Part shown: in pieces, positions 59,506-64,000 of the stretch
Position numbering within the stretch: the stretch's first letter is position 1
Layout: every line of letters starts with the position of its first letter
Origin: Paractinoplanes pyxinae
GTDB taxonomy: Bacteria > Actinomycetota > Actinomycetes > Mycobacteriales > Micromonosporaceae
NCBI RefSeq assembly: GCF_026626335.1
Contig: NZ_JAPNTZ010000003.1
Coordinates: forward strand, 434,001 to 498,000
Reading direction: 5' to 3'
Length of the DNA: 64,000 bases
The notes under the pieces: generated by a model
Seen by the model: the letters and a program-made list of their open reading frames with translations, nothing else
Told to the model about the DNA's origin: nothing
Database searches by the model: none
Translations under genes and position numbers: made by a program

Positions 59506-60516
59506 ATGACGACGGAGCGGAACCGGGCGAGCGGCCGGCCGACCCTGGAAGAGGTCGCGGTGCGCGCCGGCGTCGGCCGGGGCACCGTGTCCCGCGTGGT
59601 GAACGGGTCGCAACAGGTGAGCCCCCGCGCGCGGCAGGCCGTGGAAGACGCGATCCAAGAGCTCGGGTACGTGCCCAACCGCGCCGCCCGCACGCTGGTC
59701 ACCCAGCGCACCGACTCGATCGCCCTGGTCATCTTCGAGTCGGGCGAGCGGTTCTTCGCCGAGCCGTTCTTCGGGCGCATCGTGCAGTCGATCTCGACCG
59801 TGCTGGTCGCCCGCAACCTGCAGATGGTCCTCATGATCGCGCAGGCCCCGGAGGAGCGCCGCCGGCTCGAGGGCTACCTGACCCGCCAGCACGTCGACGG
59901 CGCGCTGCTGCTGTCGCTGCACGGCGACGACCCGCTGCCCGCCGTCCTCGAGGAGCGCGGGGTGGCTACCGTGCGCGTCGGCCGTCCCATGTACGCCGAG
60001 CGAGGCACCTACGTCGACGCCGACAACCGCGCCGGCGCCCGCGAGGCCGTGTCGTACCTGTGGTCGCAGGGCCGCCGCCGGATCGCCGCCATCACCGGCC
60101 CGCTCGACATGGCGGCCGGCATCGCCCGCCTCGAGGGCTACCGCGACGTGGTCGGCGACGGCCCGGTCGCGTTCGGCGACTTCAGCGAGGAAAGCGGGGC
60201 GGCTGCCATGCACCGCCTGCTCGAGCAGTACCCCGACCTGGACGCCGTGTTCGCCGCGTCCGACATGATGGCCGCCGGCGCCCTGCAGGTGCTGCGCCGC
60301 TACGGCCGCCGCACCCCCGAGGACGTGGCCGTGATCGGCTTCGACGACTCGGTCATCGCCCGGCACACCGACCCGCCGCTGACCAGCGTCGACCAGCCCA
60401 TCGCGGAGATGGGCCGCGAGATGGTCCGGCTGCTGCTGGCCAAGATCGACGGCAGCGAGTCGGGCGACGCCGAGATCGTGCTGCCGACCCGCCTGGTCAT
60501 CCGCGGCTCCGCGTGA
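59506..60516 (+). CDS. LacI-family transcriptional regulator
   Basis: A 336-residue repressor. The HTH and hinge helix are PTLEEVAVRAGVGRGTVSRVVNGSQQVSPRARQAVEDAIQELGYVPNRAARTL (about 12-65). The periplasmic-binding-protein core follows (FGRIVQSISTVLVARNLQMVLM; VAVIGFDDSVIARHTDPPLTSVDQP). ATG 59506 has GGGGAGGTGCC before it, which decides the start. Its target is not evident; a LacI-type site exists at 2008-2019 but is 57 kb away. Confidence 0.93.
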   Translation: MTTERNRASGRPTLEEVAVRAGVGRGTVSRVVNGSQQVSPRARQAVEDAIQELGYVPNRAARTLVTQRTDSIALVIFESGERFFAEPFFGRIVQSISTVLVARNLQMVLMIAQAPEERRRLEGYLTRQHVDGALLLSLHGDDPLPAVLEERGVATVRVGRPMYAERGTYVDADNRAGAREAVSYLWSQGRRRIAAITGPLDMAAGIARLEGYRDVVGDGPVAFGDFSEESGAAAMHRLLEQYPDLDAVFAASDMMAAGALQVLRRYGRRTPEDVAVIGFDDSVIARHTDPPLTSVDQPIAEMGREMVRLLLAKIDGSESGDAEIVLPTRLVIRGSA

Positions 60517-61013
60517 GCCCCAGGCTGGGGTGGCTGCTGTCGGCGGCCGCGCTGACCATGGTGGCCGGGTGCGGCCCGTCCGAGCCGGCGATGGTCGAGG
60601 TCGACGCGGTCACGATGGGCTGCTCCGACCCGGTCAACGACGAGGACGGGCACTGCGCGTACGAGTTGAAGGACAGCGACCGGCGGACGAATGTGCCGCG
60701 CATCGGTGAGAGCGAGGCGCTCGACGAGGCCGCGGTGGCCGTGCATCTCAAGGTGCACGATGCCGGGGCGGGCGAGTTGTCGGCCACCGAGCAGGACGCG
60801 GCCGAGGTGCGGCGGGCGCTGACCACCGGCGGCTACCCCGATGCCGTGGTGCGGCTGGCGCGCGACAGCGACCCCAGCGTGCCCGGGGCCCTGCTGTACG
60901 CCGTGCGGGTGGGCGACGCGTGCGTGTTCGGCGACGTGACGCCGGCCCCGGCCGAACGGTGGCACGAGTGGTACGCCGGGCTGCTGCCGGACGGTCGCTG
61001 CCTCACGGCTTAG
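60513..61013 (+). CDS. Lipoprotein of unknown function
   Basis: A 166-residue protein with a lipoprotein signal (WLLSAAALTMVAGC, Cys about residue 20). The mature part has four or five cysteines (TMGCSDPV, GHCAYEL, DACVFGD, GRCLTA) suggesting disulfides, and acidic helices. The GTG start overlaps the stop of the LacI gene by 4 nt, so the two are co-translated. I recognise no domain. Confidence 0.65.
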   Translation: MSPRLGWLLSAAALTMVAGCGPSEPAMVEVDAVTMGCSDPVNDEDGHCAYELKDSDRRTNVPRIGESEALDEAAVAVHLKVHDAGAGELSATEQDAAEVRRALTTGGYPDAVVRLARDSDPSVPGALLYAVRVGDACVFGDVTPAPAERWHEWYAGLLPDGRCLTA

Positions 61014-61070
61014 GGCCTGTGCGGCCGGCACGGGAGAGCCGCAGCCCCCGCGTGCTCGGCCGAACTGGTC

Positions 61071-62516
61071 CTAAGTGCCGGCCGCACGCGTCACGTCGGC
61101 CAGGCGGGAGCGGAACAGGCTGCCCTGGGCCGGGGTGAGGCTGCCCTCGCGGACCCGGTCGTTGATCTTCCGGCGTACGGCCCCGGCCTGGCCGGCCACG
61201 TTCCGCCCGTCGCCGGTGGCCAGCGGGTCGAACAGGTTGAACAGGTCGAGAGCCACGTCGGAGCGGATGTCGGCGTTCTCGACCGCGCTGCGGAACCGGC
61301 TCACCGCGTCGTCGAAGGTCAGCGTGGGCGACGGCTTCGGAGTGGGGGAGTAGCTGGTGGTCGTGGGCGGGGCGCTGGGCGGCGTCGTGGCGGGGGCGGC
61401 CGACTCGGTCAGGATCGCCGGCGGCGGCAGTTCGGGGGCGGCGGTCTCGTTGTTCGCCCGCGGCCAGTTGACGGCCAGGACGGCGCCACCGACCGCGGCC
61501 AGCAGCACCACCACCGCCACACCGAGCACCCAGCGCCTCGCCGGCGGCGGGGTGAGGGCGACGGTGGCCGCGGAGGCCCGGCCGGGGGCGTAGGCGCGCT
61601 GCTGAGGCGCCGCCGTGGTGGGCCGCGACCGGGCCGGGGCGGCGATCGCGACGGCCGATGGCGCGTCGGCAGTGTCCTTTCTGGGGACGGGCGCCGCGTC
61701 GGAGGGCTCGGGCTTGAGCCACAGGGCGGTCAGGTCGAAGCGGACCTCGTCGGCGCCGGGGCGGTCGGCCGGGTCCTCGGCCAGGCAGCGGCCGACCAGC
61801 GTACGGAAACTCTCCGGCAGATCCGGCGGGAGCACGTTCGGGCCGGTCGCCCGGGCCGCGGCCAGCTCTTCCCACGTGTCCACCGGGTAGGGCGGGTCGC
61901 CGGTCACCATCTCGAACAGCAGCACGCCGAGCCCGTACACGTCGGTCGCGGGCTCGGCCGGCATGCCGTCCAGCCTTTCCGGCGCCACGTAGGCCGGGGT
62001 GCCGAACGTCGACCCGGACTCGTCGTCGTCCGGCTCGCCGGCCGTGGCGCTGATGCCGAAGTCGAGGATCTTCACGCCGGTCGGGGTGAGCATGACGTTG
62101 CCCGGCTTGATGTCGCGGTGCACCACCCCGTTGGCGTGGGCCGCGGCCAGCGCGTCGGCCACCGCGGCGCCGATGCGGGCCGCCTCGGGCAGCTCGATCG
62201 GCTCCCGCTCGAGCCGGGCCGCCACGCTCTCGCCGGCCAGCAGCTCCATCACCACGAACGGCGCCACCGTGCCGTCGGCCCGCACCGCCTCGCGGTAGTC
62301 GTGGACGGCCGCGATGTTGGGGTGCTGAAGCTTGGCCGCCATCCGCGCCTCGCGCCAGACGACCTGCGATCCCTTGGGCAGTTTGACGGCGACCGGGCGG
62401 GCCAGCAGCTCGTCGTCGGCCCGCCAGATCTGGGCCATCCCACCCGTCTCGAGGAGCGTGACCAGCCGGTATCTTGCCGCCAGCAGGTTTCCCGCGATCG
62501 GCCACTCGTCGCTCAC
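61071..62516 (-). CDS. Ser/Thr protein kinase with one membrane helix
   Basis: A 481-residue Hanks-type kinase. Kinase domain (about 15-280): glycine-rich loop LETGGMAQIW, ATP lysine in VAVK (Lys45), catalytic loop HRDIKPGN (Asp135), DFG at 152-154, activation segment ending GTPAYVAPE. A Pro/Ala-rich juxtamembrane stretch, one helix (WVLGVAVVVLLAAVGGAVLAV, about 331-351) and a Pro/Thr-rich extracellular linker follow, ending in a small helical domain of 85 residues. No PASTA repeats. GTG 62516 lies 6 nt after a -10 box, so the message is leaderless. Confidence 0.92.
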   Translation of the reverse strand: MSDEWPIAGNLLAARYRLVTLLETGGMAQIWRADDELLARPVAVKLPKGSQVVWREARMAAKLQHPNIAAVHDYREAVRADGTVAPFVVMELLAGESVAARLEREPIELPEAARIGAAVADALAAAHANGVVHRDIKPGNVMLTPTGVKILDFGISATAGEPDDDESGSTFGTPAYVAPERLDGMPAEPATDVYGLGVLLFEMVTGDPPYPVDTWEELAAARATGPNVLPPDLPESFRTLVGRCLAEDPADRPGADEVRFDLTALWLKPEPSDAAPVPRKDTADAPSAVAIAAPARSRPTTAAPQQRAYAPGRASAATVALTPPPARRWVLGVAVVVLLAAVGGAVLAVNWPRANNETAAPELPPPAILTESAAPATTPPSAPPTTTSYSPTPKPSPTLTFDDAVSRFRSAVENADIRSDVALDLFNLFDPLATGDGRNVAGQAGAVRRKINDRVREGSLTPAQGSLFRSRLADVTRAAGT

Positions 62517-62522
62517 CTGAGG

Positions 62523-62552
62523 AACATTCGCCCGGATCGGGACGGGTGTCAA
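62523..62552 (-). promoter_or_regulatory. Leaderless promoter of the kinase gene
   Basis: On the minus strand TTGACA (62552-62547) and AATGTT (62528-62523) are 18 bp apart, and the GTG start follows after 6 nt. A TTG start codon that would extend the protein coincides with the -35 box itself, which argues against the longer frame. Confidence 0.65.
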
Positions 62553-62558
62553 CTCCTG

Positions 62559-63278
62559 TTACCAGCCGGGATCTTCCACGTCGATCGCGATGAAGTCGAT
62601 GTCCCCGGCGAAGTAGTCACAGCCCACGTCCACCTGGTCGCAGTCCGTCTTCCCGCCGATCGCGATGGGCCACGAATTGGCGATCGGGCCGGTCCAGCCC
62701 TCGCGCTGGGCCACTACGTCGCCGTCGACGGCCAGGCTCACGCCGTCGCCGGTTCGTTGACACCGTACGGTGTGCCAGCGCCCGTCGTTGATCGGGCGCG
62801 GCGCCGTCACCAGCAGCGAGGTGCGCGAGCCCCGGAACCAGCACTGCACCCGCCCGTTGGGGATCTGCAGCTTGAAGCTGCCGCCGCGGACCGTGGCCTG
62901 CCCCTTCTGCACGATGTTGCCGAAGTGGTCGCGGGTGCGCAGCCGCATCTCGATGGAGTAGTCGCGGCTGCCCGGGTTGAGCCGCTCGTCGTCGGGGACG
63001 ATCACCAGGTGGCCGGGCCGGGCCGGCGGGGTGTCGGGTTCGAGGCGTTCGAAGCCGTACGCCGTCCGGCCGTCCGACTGGATGCCGGTGGCCACCTCGC
63101 GGCCGATCCGCCCGTGGAAGCCGTGCCCGCTGACGTCGTGCATGACGCTGGAGCCGGGTCCCTCGTTCATGTTCCAGTAGGCCAGCTCGTAGTCGGGCGA
63201 GGCGGTGGCGGCGCCGCCCGAGGTGGCGAGCAGGCCCGCCGCCACGACAGAGACAATCCACGAGCGCGACATTTGCAT
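62559..63278 (-). CDS. Exported concanavalin A-like (LamG) domain protein
   Basis: A 239-residue secreted protein. Signal peptide 1-26 (SWIVSVVAAGLLATSGGAATA). The remainder is a LamG/pentraxin-like jelly roll: LAYWNMNEGPGSSVMHDVSGHGFHGRI at the N-terminal strand, SIEMRLRTRDHFGNIVQKGQ, NDGRWHTVRCQRTGDGVSLAVDGDVV and the final FAGDIDFIAIDVED. Carbohydrate or protein binding is likely, no catalytic site is seen. Cysteines (QCWF, VRCQR, DCDQVDVGCD) may form disulfides. Confidence 0.85.
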   Translation of the reverse strand: MQMSRSWIVSVVAAGLLATSGGAATASPDYELAYWNMNEGPGSSVMHDVSGHGFHGRIGREVATGIQSDGRTAYGFERLEPDTPPARPGHLVIVPDDERLNPGSRDYSIEMRLRTRDHFGNIVQKGQATVRGGSFKLQIPNGRVQCWFRGSRTSLLVTAPRPINDGRWHTVRCQRTGDGVSLAVDGDVVAQREGWTGPIANSWPIAIGGKTDCDQVDVGCDYFAGDIDFIAIDVEDPGW

Positions 63279-63443
63279 GGTTCATCCCCGTTGAACGTTT
63301 ATTGCCGTATTTGACGGTTTGATCCTAGGCGGACGCCTGTTCCGGCGCACAAGGGATCACCGGGGGATTCGCCCGCCCGCCGGACATCGTTGGGAACCAG
63401 CAGCGCGGGTGACATGATGTGACCCGGCAAGCAAGGGGAGGGA

Positions 63444-63776
63444 ATGCCCAACTTCGAGGCGACAACCCAGGAGGGCACCGGCCATGTGCGGGTGACCCTG
63501 ACCGGCGAATGCGATCTGGCGGTCCGCGACGAGCTCCACTCCGTGCTCGAGTCGGCCGTCAACGCCGCGCCGCTGGTCATCGTCGACCTCGGCCGGCTCG
63601 ACTTCCTCGACTCCAGCGGCGTGCACGGTCTCGTCGTGGCCCACCTCGAGGCCCAGGCCCGGGGCGGCCGGGTCGCGCTGGTCAACCCGAGCGGCTCGGT
63701 GGCCGACGTTCTCGACATCACTGGCGTCGGCACGCTGCTCGGCACGGTCAGCGACGAAAAAGCGGCGGGCGGATGA
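63444..63776 (+). CDS. STAS-domain anti-sigma-factor antagonist
   Basis: A 110-residue STAS protein of the RsbV/SpoIIAA type. The phosphorylatable serine is in LDFLDSSGVHGL (Ser57/Ser58), after VTLTGECDLAVRDELHSVLESAV. It is expected to bind the HATPase kinase encoded next and, when dephosphorylated, release a partner such as a sigma factor. Its stop and the next start overlap as ATGA. ATG 63444 is preceded by AGGGGAGGG. Confidence 0.93.
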   Translation: MPNFEATTQEGTGHVRVTLTGECDLAVRDELHSVLESAVNAAPLVIVDLGRLDFLDSSGVHGLVVAHLEAQARGGRVALVNPSGSVADVLDITGVGTLLGTVSDEKAAGG

Positions 63777-64000
63777 GCGGCGACACCTCGTACGCGGAAA
63801 TCACGTACGCCGAACCGGGCGACCTGGCCAAGGTCCGCGAGTTCGTCCGTGGCCACGCCGCCCGGCTCGGCCTGCCCGACCAGCGCGCCGAGCTGCTCAC
63901 CCTGGCCGTGAGCGAGCTGGCCACCAACACTCTGCAGCACACCGCGGGCGGCGGTGTGGTCCGGCTTCACGCGTCGGGCGGGCGCATCATCTGCGACGTC
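63773..64000 (+). CDS. RsbW-like HATPase anti-sigma kinase, cut by the window end
   Basis: The first 76 residues of an ATPase of the histidine-kinase-like fold: GDLAKVREFVRGHAARLGLPDQRAELLTLAVSELATNTLQHTAGGG. The N-box ELATNTLQH is the ATP/Mg site of RsbW/SpoIIAB-type anti-sigma kinases. The rest lies beyond base 64000. The ATGA overlap with the STAS gene shows the usual antagonist-kinase pair. Confidence 0.85.
   Translation, partial: MSGDTSYAEITYAEPGDLAKVREFVRGHAARLGLPDQRAELLTLAVSELATNTLQHTAGGGVVRLHASGGRIICDV

Overview
The window is high-GC actinobacterial DNA. The organism is most likely a filamentous member of the Micromonosporaceae (Actinoplanes-like). This is inferred from the gene mix: AfsR/SARP regulator, nickel superoxide dismutase, mycothiol-dependent isomerase-type protein, discoidin/beta-helix secreted protein, PASTA-less Ser/Thr kinase, STAS/HATPase switch pair. 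Codon bias is strongly toward G or C at third positions. Many genes have GTG starts, 4-nt GTGA/ATGA stop-start overlaps, or -10 boxes so close to the start codon that the mRNA is probably leaderless. No 16S gene or other taxonomic anchor is present.

Layout. 0-7.8 kb: two short-chain dehydrogenases, a secreted discoidin plus beta-helix protein behind a LacI-type operator, decayed Rpn-like genes, an isomerase-type protein, a HicBA remnant and a fructosamine kinase. 7.8-18 kb: polytopic membrane protein, acyltransferase, SGNH esterase, a potassium channel with RCK domains on both sides of the pore, ferredoxin reductase coupled to Ni-SOD, and a VWA/solute-binding protein. 18-24 kb: TolB-like propeller and three tandem LPITG wall-anchored paralogues.

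24-37 kb holds the most notable block, a compact selenocysteine module. A membrane-linked formate dehydrogenase (fdhA-fdhB-fdhC) has an in-frame UGA at codon 190 followed by a SECIS-like hairpin with a GGUCU loop. Nearby are a MerR regulator with a perfect palindromic operator, selD, a 96-nt tRNA-Sec (anticodon UCA) and selA-selB. The block therefore encodes a selenoprotein and the whole bacterial Sec machinery: SelD makes selenophosphate, SelA converts Ser-tRNA-Sec to Sec-tRNA-Sec, and SelB delivers it at the UGA. A LysR gene, an amber-interrupted ridA and an unrecognised membrane protein lie among the sel genes.

37-64 kb: PH-like membrane protein, a 0.4-kb degenerate tandem-repeat gap, SARP regulator plus methyltransferase, phosphoribosyltransferase, MFS transporter, a D,D-carboxypeptidase with a 630-residue repeat-built N-terminus, ferric-reductase-like flavocytochrome, two lipoproteins, alpha/beta hydrolase, GH15 glucan hydrolase, aldo/keto reductase, alanine dehydrogenase with divergent Lrp regulator, GAF histidine kinase, MarR/MFS pair, LacI regulator, Ser/Thr kinase, LamG-like protein, and a STAS/HATPase pair cut by the window end.

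I did not find a wholly unknown multi-gene system. The best leads are in the Sec module (unbulged SECIS, repeat tail on SelA, Gly/Cys-rich insert in FdhB, two related palindromes), the LPITG paralogue array and the repeat-extended carboxypeptidase. All assignments rest on reading motifs; no database search was run.
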